From the NCBI GenBank assembly GCA_025266875.1, contig JALLLT010000007.1:434001-498000 (forward strand): a DNA stretch of 64,000 bases, given 5' to 3'. A program made the position numbers and the translations under genes. Origin of the DNA: Fennellomyces sp. T-0311. Its lineage: Eukaryota; Mucoromycota; Mucoromycetes; Mucorales; Lichtheimiaceae. Under the pieces are notes generated by a model, which worked only from the letters and a program-made list of their open reading frames with translations, did no database searches and had not been told where the DNA came from. Positions 34,201 through 46,707 of the stretch are shown piece after piece. The first letter of the stretch is position 1. The number at the start of each line of letters is the position of its first letter.

Positions 34201-34642
34201 GAGAAAGAATTCGGCAACAAGCTTTTTGGCGCTTAAAATAAGGAAAAAATTTTACCGCTCCGCGCAAGAGACGTCACTTGCTTGTGGGCTCCGCATCTTT
34301 ACAGGATCATAGATCCCAAATATCAGCATATGAAACAAACAGGTGGCAGTAACCATGCATGTATATTACAATTATCAAGGACAATGATAAAACAGCTCAT
34401 TAGAGACGATGGGTGGGTCAATTGGATGTTTAAAGTATCGGAAAATTTGAGTGATCCAAGAAGACTGACCAAGCTGCCGACATTTGATAAACAAGGTGAC
34501 GGAAATTGGGGTGGTCGACCCTATGTGCATGGTACATTCAATATATCTAACAGCGGAAACTTATTTTACCATCACTACCATCTTCCGGCTCTCTCTTCCC
34601 TTTCTTTTCCTTCTTTTCCCTCCTCTTTCCTCCACGCTCCAG
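31254..34642. other. 3.4-kb sparse region
   Basis: AT-rich spacer containing one decayed HET fragment (32232-32385). A plus-strand ORF at 32537-32974 (145 codons, basic, Cys at several places) has no recognisable domain and lacks a convincing ATG context, so I do not call it a gene. The last few hundred bp, with CT-rich tracts, is the promoter and 5' UTR of the F-box/WD40 gene. Confidence 0.55.
32232..32385 (+). pseudogene. HET-domain gene relic, N-terminal fragment
   Basis: Starts ATGTATATCGAATATATCAC and translates to MYIEYITLQQIA..TEYSTNRGEYRPI, then a TGA where intact copies have Trp (TGG). After the stop it continues QKIPGQEEVPFH against QKVPGTDAVDGYH. This is a third HET locus of the same subfamily, reduced to about 50 codons. 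It is on the plus strand and not part of the inverted duplication. Confidence 0.75.
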
Positions 34643-36151
34643 ATGACATTACTGTACACCTCATCCACTAAACTGTTTTCCTTCCTTCTATCGTCATCCT
34701 CGTCGAATAAATCCAAAAGCAGTAGCTGTCCAATATCCTCCGACAAGACGACCGTCCATATCTCCATAATTCCACACAAAGATGGCAGCAGAGCCACTAC
34801 CAAATGCCTCAATCCCACCGAACCCGCATTGATAAAGAAGCCCAAACTAGGCAGCTTTTTGAAATTCTCCGGCTCACCGAAACGGCATCGACCGACACTT
34901 TCGCCCGCAGACGGGCCGCTCGAGCGGCTGCCTCCTGAGCTGGTTCAACAGCTCTTCGGCCATCTCGACGCTGCCAGCATCGGCAGACTAGCACAGACTT
35001 GTCGACGGTTGCACATGATCTGCAGCGATGACCATGGGGTGTGGCGGACTTTGTTCATTAAGCATTTTTTTCCACATCCTAGCAACGGAATTACCTGGAA
35101 CGAGCTCTATCGCAACCATTATCTTCTCGAGCGGCGATGGCGGAGCGGCCAGGCACACGTGCGGTACCTGACAGGCCATACCGATAGCGTGTACTGCATC
35201 ATCCGATACAAGCGGCAGTTTATTATCAGCGGCAGTCGGGATCACTCCGTCAAGTTGTGGGATCTCGACAATCACACGTGCGTCGCCAGCCAGACGCATC
35301 ACGAGGGCAGCGTGTTGTGTCTTAAAATTTCAAGCGATAACGAATGGATGGTTTCTGGTTCATCCGACGGTACATGCGTCATATGGCAACTGGACGAGTT
35401 GCGGCCAATAGGCAGACTTCGAGGACACACGAGTGGCGTACTGGACGTTTGCATTGTCGAAAACAAATATATCGTCACCGCCTCCAGAGACGCAACCGTG
35501 AGAGTATGGGATCGCGAGTCAGGAAAAGAACTGCGGCGGCTTGAAGGTCATTCCGGTCCAGTCAACGCGTTGCAAGCGCACGGTTGTCATGTCGTGTCGG
35601 CATCTGGTGATAGCAAGTTGAAGTTGTGGAATGCAGAGACGGGTGAATGTGTCCGGACATTTGACGGCCATGCACGCGGATTGGCATGTGCACGGTATGA
35701 TGGTAAACGCATATACAGTGGAGGACAGGATGCAGCACTGCGCGTATGGGATGCCGAAACGGGTGAATGCACGGGGACCTTAGAAGGACATGAGCAACTT
35801 GTTCGGACAGTCGATTGCTGTGGGGTAAGAAATTAGACCCAAAGGAGGCAACTCCAGAGTTTAATGTTTCATGCTTATTAGGATCGGGCAGTTACCGGAA
35901 GCTACGATCGCACCATCAAACTCTGGGATGTGCTAACAGGTCAGTGTCTATTGAGCTTCCAAGGTGGCCACGAGAGCTGGGTATTCAACGTGCTGCTGAA
36001 CCGGACGCAGATTATCAGGTAGAATACAGGAGAGTTGTTTCGGATCAATATCTATGGTAACTGACCAGGCTACTCAACCCTTTTTAGTGCTGGCCAAGAC
36101 AAACGCATCATGATCCTCGATTTTGGCAACAATCTAAGTCTAGCAGATTGA
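34643..36151 (+). CDS. F-box/WD40 protein (SCF substrate receptor)
   Basis: Exons 34643-35824, 35882-36018 and 36088-36151 give 460 aa. The N-terminal ~85 aa are Ser/Lys-rich. The F-box spans about 92-138 (LERLPPELVQQLFGHLD, IGRLAQTCRRLHMIC). Seven WD40 repeats fill the rest, starting LTGHTDSVYCII. Each ends in a W-D core (HSVKLWDLD, ATVRVWDRES, SKLKLWNAETGE, AALRVWDAETGE, TIKLWDVLTGQ). The architecture is that of Cdc4/Met30/Fbw7-type adaptors, which bind Skp1 and phosphodegrons. The target is unknown. The F-box sits much nearer the N-terminus than in Cdc4. Confidence 0.92.
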
Positions 36152-38860
36152 TCTGCCTACCCGCTCCATACTCCTTACTATTGTATTACCAGTTTGCGCT
36201 GTTGTGCAAACCTAATAATCTAAGATTTAATTTACACATCAACTCAAAGCCATGCATGCAATGCATCAATGTGGTCTAGACGAGGGAACCTATAATATAC
36301 ACATATAAATGTCTTACCACCGATTCGCCAATGACGATGGCTCAATGTCACTCTTTGCAGACGATCGAATCTATAGTCAGCATCACGTGCCCATCTCGAG
36401 CTATTACTAGTATCTCCACCGTTTAAAATGTTTCTGAATAACGCATGCATTGTCGCAATGCCAACGAACAAAATATACACGTACGCTGCAGAAACGTCTC
36501 AAACAGCAGTGGTATAGATATGAGAAATCGAATTAGCGCGAGTCTACCACAATTCCCAAATGTACGCGTTTGCGTCCTAAACAGTTAAAAGATATCTTTC
36601 TCATACCGCTCCACCTTTCCAAGGTATTCGCTTCATATTTTGATCAATGTACGTTCATGTAGCATCCTGATACACTAATGTGCCCCTTTGATTTACAGAG
36701 TACATTGCAAGCTAATGAGTAGATCCGACGTCAACTGATGTAGAAGTATTCTTGTTCAACGCCGAAAAAGTAAAAATGAGTACCGGTATATGAACCAAAG
36801 CCTCGGAATCGGCAGCTAATTTCCTAGTTGGGAGAAAAAACGGAAAATCTTTTCTTCTGATACTGGTGGATCATGCCGTTGGCACAGCAGACATAAGGGG
36901 TGTTTCCTATGCACTCTCCAGATTTTATGATACGGCATACTCTCGGATAGGTCATATTAAAATTTTGAGAAACCTTGTGCATAGATCGTTCGTTATGCGG
37001 CAATGCGGCTTGACAACTTCCGATTAGATACATATTATTACTTTTCCTACATACGAATATTTTAGCTTTTTCTTTTCAGGGAACATACTATTTTTATATT
37101 TTGACTCCTTGACAACCTTCTTTATCATTCTTTTCACCTGCAGAACTTTCAAACATACCGATGAAAATGCAATTTAAAAGTCGGAGGAATACATATTTGG
37201 TATCTTTATGCAAGTGGTATGCGCTTTCTTTTAGTACCAAACTTCACAGTGGCTTTATCTGTCTGAACCGCACTATCAATGCAGAATAACAATAAATATT
37301 GGTGTATGCGCATGCCCGTGTGGTTTATTCGTAAATTTGGAATCATGTGTAAAAGTACGGTGTCTATTATTACTTCAGTAATGCTCATCCGATAAGCGTT
37401 TTGGCGCAGCAATTAGTCTAAGCATTCACATATCTTCTACATATTTAGCGAGTAAATAAGCGTCAAAAGGTGAGCAGCTATCGGATGAAACCAGCGTAGA
37501 TTAATTTGTCGTAGTACAACTGCACGAATACGTAGTTAACATTTATTGTATTAGGGCACTTTATTAAATGTTTACTACATATAGCAGCGAGCGCTGCAAT
37601 TTACCTAAAAGCCAGCATCATTCGCATATCGAAAGATTTTCATGCGCGACAGAGTGAGCTGTAATATCAATTTATACATTTGCAAAACGAGTATCTTCTC
37701 TTACTACATTTAGTAGGTTCCGGGTAGGGTTGCATCTGCATATTTCACTCCAATCGCTACGGATACAACACACACTGATTGCATTCTTAATATGTTATAA
37801 GCAATGATATCTCACTTTTCTTGGTGAGTGAGTCTGTCGATTTGTGTTCTAACTACCGAAAACTCTTTTCGATATCTCATACCCAAAGAATGTTTATAGG
37901 TAGCTTTTGATATCTGAGAGTGCACCAGGGGTGCATTGACGTAGTAAGCTATACTGACAGTAAGATCAAAAAGCAATATTTAGTCACATGATCTAAAACT
38001 ACTCTAAGTTCACTACCATTGACACAGCAAGCATATTCCTCCAATGGCAATATATAAGCTAGGATTCGTATTTTTCCATAACCATTTCTGTAATACCTAA
38101 AGGACATTTTGTAGCTGTGTTTGGACTATTCTTCACAAAAGATAGTGCTGTTTTTAGGTAGATCAGCACATAGTCTGGGAATAGTGCTTATTTTTCTAAT
38201 AACTATTCATCATCGAGTCAAAGCTGGTAAAATCCTAATTCCAACTCAATACCCATCGCGATAGAGGTACAAAAACTTCTCAAAAAGGATTATGCTCAAT
38301 ATTCATAATATAGTCTGGAAATGATATGTCTTTGAATGGCGAAATAAACTCACCAGCTCAATAATGCATACGGACTAATACGCTAAAAGACAATGCCTAC
38401 GGTTTGTGGCAAAGACGGAGTTGTACATATGTAGCTGTGGGAAAACAATGACTGCACATAGTGCCACAAACAATTACCTCACTTCGCCATGGAAGCGAAC
38501 GGAATAATTAATGGTCACGGTGTCATCATCTCACGACAAAAATGATCACAGAGATAGAACATACAGAGTAATTTATCGTCAAACTAAACCCCTCTAATAC
38601 CTTAACTCAAATCAGCTGCTTATTTGTCTCTCTACCTTTATTGTAATTAGCAGTCAAGAAAATACCAATATACGTAGATATTTTTTTCTGCAACGTTGTG
38701 TCACAATCTCCGTGTTTCGTTATTCGCCACTGAAAGCACAAACATCTGCCAAACTCACTGTAAATATACGTACGTTTCAGCGCCCTTAAAAATTAAAACC
38801 TCGTCGTAACATACGTATGTCGCTTACCCTTCTCTTTTTACTATTGATCGCCTCAAAACT
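36152..38860. other. 2.7-kb AT-rich spacer
   Basis: No ORF above about 80 codons, no splice-site pairs joining coding-like segments, no terminal repeats. The final ~150 bp upstream of 38861 is presumably promoter. I see nothing else in it. Confidence 0.6.
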
Positions 38861-40769
38861 ATGACAGATAAATTTTACATGTCGACGAATTTCCCCAATC
38901 ATCCATTTGGGAAGGGCTATAGCCGCCCAAGAAGTAGCCTAGACAGGATGACCAACATAGTCGAAACGCAGTCTGGGCATTCAGGTGTAGAAGAAGAGGA
39001 AAGAGCACTATTGGCTCCAGTTGATGGACAGCGCGCTTGGACAGTTGCAGTTGCTCTTACAGTAATTGGACTTTTCACAGGTCTTCCAAACTGCTGGTAT
39101 GTTGATCTTACTATTCTTATATACGAAACAGCAGCTTGAATTCTAATTATTTTGGTAAAAAAAATACTTTTTTAGGGGTATGTTTTCCTTTTGCGACAGG
39201 CAGAGTAATTTTTTGACGAGCAGAACAACAGGTGTCATGCAGGACTATTATCTTAGGGAAAATGTTTTTACCAATCCGCATGCGGCTGTGCAGCTCACCT
39301 TTCTTGGCACTTTGTTCCGAGTACTACTTACCGTATGCATGTTTGCTGGAACAACTCTCTTCACCCTCTATGGAGCTGACGTAATACTGATTTCCGGAGT
39401 GACCATGACAACAATTGGGCTGATACTTGCAGCAATGTCATTCACAGTAAGCTCTTGCACACATATTTTGGAAATTATGCGCTGCCAACGATAACTGATT
39501 TTTGCGATTACGTAGATATGGCAGCTATATTTTTCACTAAGCATATGTTGTGGTATTGGACTTTCATTCTTATGTGTGGTAAGTAGAGTCGTACTGAGAG
39601 GCTGTATCTCTTCACGCACGATTCAATTCTAATTATCTCAACACAAAGGCCCCTTTGTTACTTCTACCCGAATGGTTCGTAAAGTACCGCAGCACAGCAT
39701 TCGGTATCCAACACAGCTCGTTTCCATTTACGAGCTTGGTACTCCCACTGGTAATGGTCCGCGTTAACGATTCCTTGGGTCCTTCCTGGTACTGCTTTTT
39801 TTCATTATTTACAGACTCACCTTGCCATACGTACAAAATATTAAGCAATGTATGATTCCCAAACAGGACATATCGTCTGCTAGGAATCACATTTTTCGCA
39901 ACGGCCGCTGCGATGATCCCATTTATCAAAGAACGGCGAGTCAGGAAAAGTCAAAGAAAATCAAGAAGAATCCGACATATCCTAGATGTAAGCTTACTAA
40001 AAGATATGAATCTGATGATATGGGTTATCCTTGGGCCAATCCAGTTATATGCAATGTACATCACGTTTGTTTTCCTACCATGCAAGTTCTTTCAGCAATG
40101 TTTTGAGCATCACGCTACTGTTTATTAACTCATTACTTTATTAGCCAACGCCACCTACCTTGGGTTGACTGACGTTCAAGGTGCAGCAACCGTCACGGCA
40201 CTATCCGGCGCCGGTCTCGTTGGAAGAATAATTTTCGGGTACATGTATATGAAATAAGTGAAATGGTCTTCAGGTGTACTGATTTCTTTTATACCAGCGC
40301 TATAGCAGATAAAATTGGCGACCTAAACACGTATATCATTTGTATGGTAGTTTCTACCGTTACAATTTGGATCAATTGGTTTTTTGCGACCAGTTTCACA
40401 TCACTTATGATTTTTGCCGTGTTACATGGATTGGTACATGGAATGTACTTTGTTATATGTGAGTAGCAGCATAACAAATGATATTAAACGGACGTTTCTG
40501 ATACGTATTTTGGTTGCTGGGGTCTAGCTTCTCAAGTAACATACGCAATTGTGGGAGAGCAAAGGTACGCCTCGGCTTTAGGACTCAAGATGCTTCCTTT
40601 TGTCGTCAGCATTTGTGGACCATTGGTTGCAAGCTATCTAGATTCCATCAACGGCCACACTCCGTTTCTTTACTGCAAACTTATTGCTGGTGCCGGGTTT
40701 GCGGTATCAATCATACTTGGACTACTGTTAAAGTTTAGAATGGAACGAAAGCTGTGGGCCAAAGTTTAA
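38861..40769 (+). CDS. MFS transporter, monocarboxylate (MCT/SLC16)-like
   Basis: Twelve-helix MFS protein of the fungal MCT-like group. Exons are 38861-39096, 39176-39446, 39516-39578, 39649-39788, 39867-40081, 40145-40238, 40298-40458 and 40528-40769. Conserved features are GVMQDYYLRENVF after TM1, LPEWFVKYRSTAFGI in TM4-5, LGLTDVQGAATVTALSGAGLVGRI and AIADKIGD. A further 54-nt in-frame segment (39178-39231, GTATGT...CAG) is probably also intronic. Removing it gives the family-like CWGVMQDYY and 455 aa but leaves a 2-nt exon (39176-39177). The intron after FVFLP uses a GC donor (CCAT|GCAAGT). Substrate unknown. Confidence 0.85.
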
Positions 40770-41870
40770 CTTGAACTATTTTTTTGCCGTGTCATTATGT
40801 ACTAAATATATCTGTTTTTATTTCTAAAATAGTCAACCTTCGCATCATCCTGACAAATTTTGATAGCTGTGTTGAACTGATTTTTGCCCTCCTTAAGCGT
40901 AATTGTGAAATACGTACCCTGATACTCCTGAATTAACCTTTCTGATATTACATTATAGATTATCAGCCAATGTAATGCATGGGTGATTATTGTATCATGT
41001 GGATAGAGTCTTGAATCTGGACTTATGTATCACAGCGTGTTCTACGCTTCCCCTTACCCATGTAAGGCACCATGCTGTTGCAAATAACAATTGCTTTTTT
41101 CGTTAACCACAATATGAGCTCCACAGTGACTTGTACTGTCAAAACAGCAGCACTGTGAACGAGCATGTTGGCTCCTAAATCGTCTAATGTCATGGATGAA
41201 GTTACCATTACTTTCGCTGACTAGAGTGACAGTAACTAAGCAATTGGTCCCGGCATGATTTATAACAATGCATTATCTATGAGGCAAGCTCACCCAGAAC
41301 GATAGCAATATCAAGAAATGTACGCACAAACTGGTTCTGAGGAGAGTATGCCATTCATATTAAATGACACCTCCAGTCGATTTGCTGTCAAGAAAGTTGT
41401 CCTCACTAGCGAACTTACTAACGAGAAATTAAAGGAAGAACAGCCAAAAAAGAGCAGTTTGGGTTCCGTATACACAATGCTCCCTTTTGGGTGTATCAGA
41501 ATACGAATCAGCTGCCCGTCCCGTTATAAATGCATATGGCATGACTGTCCATTTTTCATCGCTGCCCAACATCCCTATATTATTAAGGTTCACAGCATAA
41601 GTGACAGACGACGAGGGCACTTGTTATCCTTTACAGAACTGAGAGAGCTTTCCCAAACTCAAGTAAAGTCTCGTATGCCAGTCCTTTACCCGAATTCAAG
41701 CGAATGTAATATTAAAAGCGCAGTATTATACGGATTTTTGAAGGAAGCCGTCTTCCGCTTAGTCTTATTCGCAGTCATACTGGCTCTTTTTCACATCAGA
41801 AAATTAAACCCGGCTTCGCCTCTACTCGTTCTGCATACGAAAACTAGTTTGCTGCGCATGTTTAGCTCAT

Positions 41871-42250
41871 TGTGGTATCGCTTAACGAGAAAAGGCTTTC
41901 GAATGACGAGACCAGAAATTAGCTTCTATTCTATTGAACTAAGTTACTTCTATTTATACTGATGATGAGTCGGGACGGAGAAGACGAATGCTTTGTGTAA
42001 TAGTCCCAAAGATACATGTTATTACTGAGTCTCATATGATCTTGCCATATTGTCGAAGAGGCCGAAGATCTAAGACCAAGTTAACGGAGTTGCCTTACAT
42101 GATCGGTAAAGCCGGATCAAGGTTGCACGAAAGAGCAAATAGGGAAATCGATAACTGTACGGTTGTTGATGACGTAATGACAGTGGATATAATCAAGGAC
42201 TGAGGAAAAGCATGTAACCATGGATGATGGTGTATGCCGGGAATACGACA
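41871..42250 (+). mobile_element. Solo LTR, copy B (380 bp)
   Basis: Same family as the 17062 copy: begins TGTGGTATCGCTTAACGAG and ends GGAATACGACA. It is bounded by a perfect 5-bp duplication CTCAT (41866-41870, 42251-42255). The two LTRs differ at scattered positions, so they come from independent insertions of related elements. Confidence 0.9.
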
Positions 42251-43118
42251 CTCATCCTTTGCAATCATCATACGTATTGCAAAGATGTAAATTTTTAAAA
42301 TTATGCCTACATACGTCGATATCACAGCGGCTCTTCCTCAAATCGCGCCATTCGTCTTATACCTTCGAAAATCGCTGCATCTTTGCAATCTCCGGAGAGT
42401 AAATAACAGTTTATAGATCCTTCGCTCGTTGTGTTCGAGACGTATCCAACATTGTAATTCTGAGAATAGCCGTGCCAAAATTGGTGACTATACGACGAAA
42501 GAAGTGATCATATGCCTAAAGGCGCAGATTAGTGACCTTTCCTATAATAATAATAACATTTGAACTATATGATGAAAGCTTGAAAAGTTCTCGAAGGCGG
42601 ACCAGAAGCAATTATATATAAGTAACCAGAATCGATCGAGTAGTGATCCAACTAGTGTAATTTTCCCAGTGTATCACACAATATTAAGCAAGAATATTCG
42701 CTTGAAGTAATCAGAAGCTGGAAAACAACTCGTGTAATCTTGATACAGTTCATCGTTAGCACTGCAGTACTTCATATTGAGAGCTTTTTCATACAACGGA
42801 AAACATTTAATAAATTTTGATGAGAGTGTCATCAACGGAAACTTACACCCACAACTTTCAGAAACTTTTGTCTGGGAAAACGGCTGATATTCATGCGTAA
42901 GGGAGACCTAGATTTCTCGCAAATAAAGTATTTTGGGGTAATATTACCACATTCTGTAAATCGACATCGTCGTACACCACTTACTACTAGCTTTCGGCTA
43001 TCGATCATTTCTACAGCATCCATACACTGAAATGGGTTTGAGTCTTAAATATAGTAAAAAACCAAAAGGACGTTACTGTACGTACCGGCAGCTTTAAGCG
43101 ATAATAAAGAGTTTTAGA

Positions 43119-43343
43119 GCGCGTTCGGGTAACCACCAGAATGCATTTTTTTGTAAGTTTAAAGAGCGAAAATGCATTCTGCACAAAGCAGCTTTTTGGG
43201 AACCATTTGAGTAAGGAATTCATTTTGAATCAGAATGACTTCTTTTATAAAATGCATTTTTAGAAAAAAAAAGCCATTTTGTGAGTGATAGAGTCGATAG
43301 TTCCAGAACGACTTTTGAAAATGACTTCTGCATCCGAACGCGC
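43119..43343. mobile_element. Candidate hAT-like MITE
   Basis: GCGCGTTCGG at the left and CCGAACGCGC at the right form a 10-bp inverted repeat, followed inward by GAATGCATTTT-like and AAAATGACTTCTGCAT blocks. Such ends resemble hAT MITEs. I could not find a convincing 8-bp target duplication, so the call is tentative. Confidence 0.4.
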
Positions 43344-44067
43344 CATAAACTGCTTTATATATTTAACGGTACAAAAGTTTATCAGTCGCTACTATTCACA
43401 ATATCGCGACAGGGATGAGTACCTAAGTCTTTCATAGAATTAACACAAATAGAGATTCTGTCGTATCATTAATAGAAATTCTGACGAAAAACGTAACCTT
43501 CTTATACGTAAACATGTTGACAAATGCATAAAGATGACGACGGATATTGACTTTTAGATCGTCAGGCAAAAATACAAGGGAAGTCTCCCTTCCATCTCCA
43601 TTCTTGACTCATATCTCCATTCCTACAAGAGCGTACGAAAAAGTTTAACTTTATAAGCTATATCCATAGCCTATCAATTGTCTCCCAACAAAACCTAATT
43701 TGGGTATTTGCTCCATGCTAAATCGATAACCCGGGCACCGGTCATTTGAGTCAAAAATTCAAGAATAAACTTGGCGTTATTAATGTCAAGCTAAAAAGAC
43801 TTTGGGGTGGGACAAGAGCTAACAGATGATAACCTGTATCACACATGTCAACTGATCCCCTTACAGCTCACATGGATCGGGTCGTGGCAGCCACGTTATT
43901 GCTTCAATGATACGATTTATTCTAAGCTGCGGGGAGTATGCGAGATTGAGAAAGAGCGGTTAGACTAGTTTATACAAAGAAATATGAATGTGGTGAGTGC
44001 AATTCTCACACAAAAAAAGTCTCCGTATATGGGGATAATAGAGTTTGTCTTTAATTACATGTTCATT

Positions 44068-44718
44068 GGATGACTTCCAAAACGTTTATACACTGCGTGA
44101 TAAAATAAAATAAACGAGAATTGTTACACGGATTTCCTAATTCGACGATGGATAAACCTTAATCACCCCTCGATAAACAGCATTGGGGGGACGGGGATAA
44201 CTTTTTTTTACTTAGTGTTTATCCGCGATAAACTTGGATATACCCGACGGTCTATTGACCCCCTCTGAACCCCCTCAATAAACTTTTGCCATTTATTGAT
44301 TTCCGACCTTGGCTTCCATCTTGCGCTCTAATTCGGCCAATCTGCTCCGGATCTCCTCCAGCTGGATGCAGAGAGTGCTGTCCATGCCTCTCACCATCCT
44401 GTGCACATCCTGCATCATCGTATGGATCTACGTCTTCTGTAAAAAAAGATGTTGACATCCGATGAGCATCATCATAGACAAATCTTGCATGTATTGTTCA
44501 AATCACACAATTTCTGTGTGCCTGAGGTTGGTATCAGCCAGATACGCACTGTATTTTATGGTGTTTGGAGAGAAAGAAATAGAGGAAACTAAAGAAGTAC
44601 GTCTATCATGGATAAACCGAGTTTTGGAAGTCTTCTTGGAAATAGAAAGCGAATAAACTTTATTCTACTTTGTATCACCCCATCTATTTATTCTGTATAA
44701 ACGTTTTGGAAGTCATCC
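44068..44718. mobile_element. 651-bp DNA element with 25-bp terminal inverted repeats
   Basis: Ends are GGATGACTTCCAAAACGTTT (continuing ATACA) and its exact complement. Both are flanked by ATT (44065-44067, 44719-44721), consistent with a 3-bp target duplication. Inside, a minus-strand ORF (44418-44293, 41 codons) reads as a coiled coil (LEEIRSRLAELERKM) and looks like the 3' end of a longer transposon ORF. A 3-bp duplication would fit PIF/Harbinger or CACTA, but the class is not proven. It is probably a deletion derivative. Confidence 0.78.
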
Positions 44719-44962
44719 ATTAAAAGAAAACGATTGGTCACTGTAATAACAAATAATGAGTCGATAGTATATCTACATGTTTGGGAATTTCATTATCGCC
44801 GTAGCATTCCGTGACCAATGCATGGCAACGATATGTGGTCAGTCATGCACGACCATGACGACAAATCCCATCGGCTGATGTGGTGTGGGCGAGCAGGCCG
44901 ATTGCTCTTCTTTGGATACCCCGAATGGAGAAAGCGCCTTTTTCAGCACAAAAATTACATCG

Positions 44963-46329
44963 ATGAGCGAGTCAGAAGAGGCGTATGCTGCGGTCAAGGC
45001 ACTACGCGAGCGATGCCAGGTGATTTTGCAGGATTGCGAAAAACGCGATTCGATTGAAGGAATGTACCGTTATGTTCACTCCTTGCAAGCCGAAATGGGC
45101 TTCTTGGACAAGGTAATCCAAGCAAGCAGGTTTCTTGATTCGTTTAAACTCAAGTTTCTTAGCTTCTGGAAGATCCCTCACGGATCAAGAAGGAATACAT
45201 ACAGAGCTCCAATCTCAGCTATCTAGAAGCAGTGCATGAGGCTATTGAACAAGCAAATGACATTCAGCAAATTATGGAGCTGAAAAGTGTGCCGGTAAAT
45301 GACGATGTTTGGATGCCCAAAGCGGCATTAATGCGGAATCAAACTGTCAAAGTGGATCTGGTTGCAGAGCACGGCTTGGTGTGGATTAAGGTGATTGCGC
45401 GCAATGCCAAAGGATTGCGGTTTGACATGGCCGGCCTTGAAGTAGAAGACGAAGACTCGTCTGACGAGGAAGAAGAATATGACGAAAACTTCCCAACAAC
45501 AATAGCCAGTGAAGACGCCTTTAACGACTTGCCGATTTTCAAGAAGGCAAGAAGCTATCTCCGCAGTGCGGAAGCTCACCAGCTGCATTTCAAGACACCT
45601 CAAGTAGTGTTTGCATTTATGCGATTGCAACAAGAAGACGTGTTTGTTGAGCGTATCCTGGCACGGTTACGCGAGATGGGCGTTGTGGTACATGTTGGCG
45701 CGACGGGCTTGCAAGGCAGTTACTGTGCAACACCAGCAGAGATAACGTCGTCCCTCAATCTGGACGTGAGCACCGTGTTGGCGCTCATTTCGGAAATGTC
45801 GCACCAGCCCTGTTTGCCCGACCAAGTTGATGGCGAGGCGCTTCAGATCCAGGCGAGACGTGAGCAGATCGCCCCGGCCCTACCAATCTTGCGCGACATC
45901 ATCAAGGATAAGAAGCTGTTTATGGTGCAAAGTGCGTATGACCGTCTGGAGCAGATTGTAAAGGTGGTTGGCGGACAGAACGAACAGACCCGGTTCGAGC
46001 AGTTGTTCCATGACGATAACTATGATACCCGGCTTTGGACAATGTTACCAAAGCTCCATATCGAAGTGTTGCCAGATAACGCATCGGAACGCTTCCGTCG
46101 ACTACTGGAGCCCCCCAAGAAGAAGAACGCGCTGAACAACGGCCGCAAGATCCGTAGTCGATTTTCCGAGTTTCATGCCGTGATCTTTGGAAGCGGCGAT
46201 GCGTACCGCATGACGACGGTCACTGCCATTCAGTGGATCCAGCAAGCCATTACAGACGCTGGGTTAACCGATAGAGCCATCGTGTCCCATGAACCCAGAT
46301 CGTTGGCTGAACAAAAAATGCACGTCTAA
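44963..46329 (+). CDS. UPF0415 (C7orf25-like, DUF1308) protein
   Basis: Exons 44963-45112 and 45163-46329 give 438 aa. The order of conserved blocks follows human C7orf25: a helical N-terminus (LQAEMGFLDK joined to LLEDPSRIKKEYIQSSNLSY), then VKVDLVAEHGLVWIKVIARN, then PQVVFAFMRL..MAxRLREMGV. Near the end come FHAVIFGSGDAYRMTTVTA, FVxxA-like helices and HEPRSLAEQK (human HQPRALTESK). An acidic loop (DEDSSDEEEEYDE) interrupts the first half. Biochemical function is unknown for the family. The ATG at 44963 is the first in frame. Confidence 0.88.
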
Positions 46330-46707
46330 CCCCCAACTTTTTCATCGTGAGTCATGCAAGTCCGACCAAAATGTTGTACAGTGTGTGACATCATGACATC
46401 AGTTATATACATCTTGTTTATCAGTTTCTGTCAAATCACTATTGTATTTCATAAGGCATATACAAAAGAAAAAACCGGATCCAAGAAGTATGTATAAGGT
46501 GTGTGTGTATGAGAGCGTGTATATATATGGGAGCAGGGGGGGCGAAGAGCATTAAAGGTGAGAAAATATATGTGCATAAACGAAGACTTATGTATATAGC
46601 GACAAAAGGTTTGGGTGGTGTGTGTTATATGGGATTATGATACAGGCCCTATCACCGGGGCAAGCTTGGGCTGAAAACATAAAGGGGTTGGGGGCCAGGT
46701 ACCCCCA
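46330..46707. other. Short spacer
   Basis: 3' flank of the UPF0415 gene with GTGTGTGT and TATATATA simple-sequence patches near 46500-46530. Nothing else seen. Confidence 0.6.

Larger units (their letters stand above)
40770..44962. other. 4.2-kb repeat-bearing spacer
   Basis: Holds a solo LTR, a candidate hAT-like MITE and a 651-bp TIR element (listed separately). A 214-codon plus-strand ORF (41318-41962) runs across the left LTR border into the LTR. It has one hydrophobic segment but no domain, and is not accepted as a gene. The last ~240 bp is the promoter region of the UPF0415 gene. Confidence 0.55.

Noticed and set aside
41318..41962. 214-codon ORF
   Set aside because: It continues into the LTR at 41871, has no domain, and the chimeric end shows it is not an intact gene.
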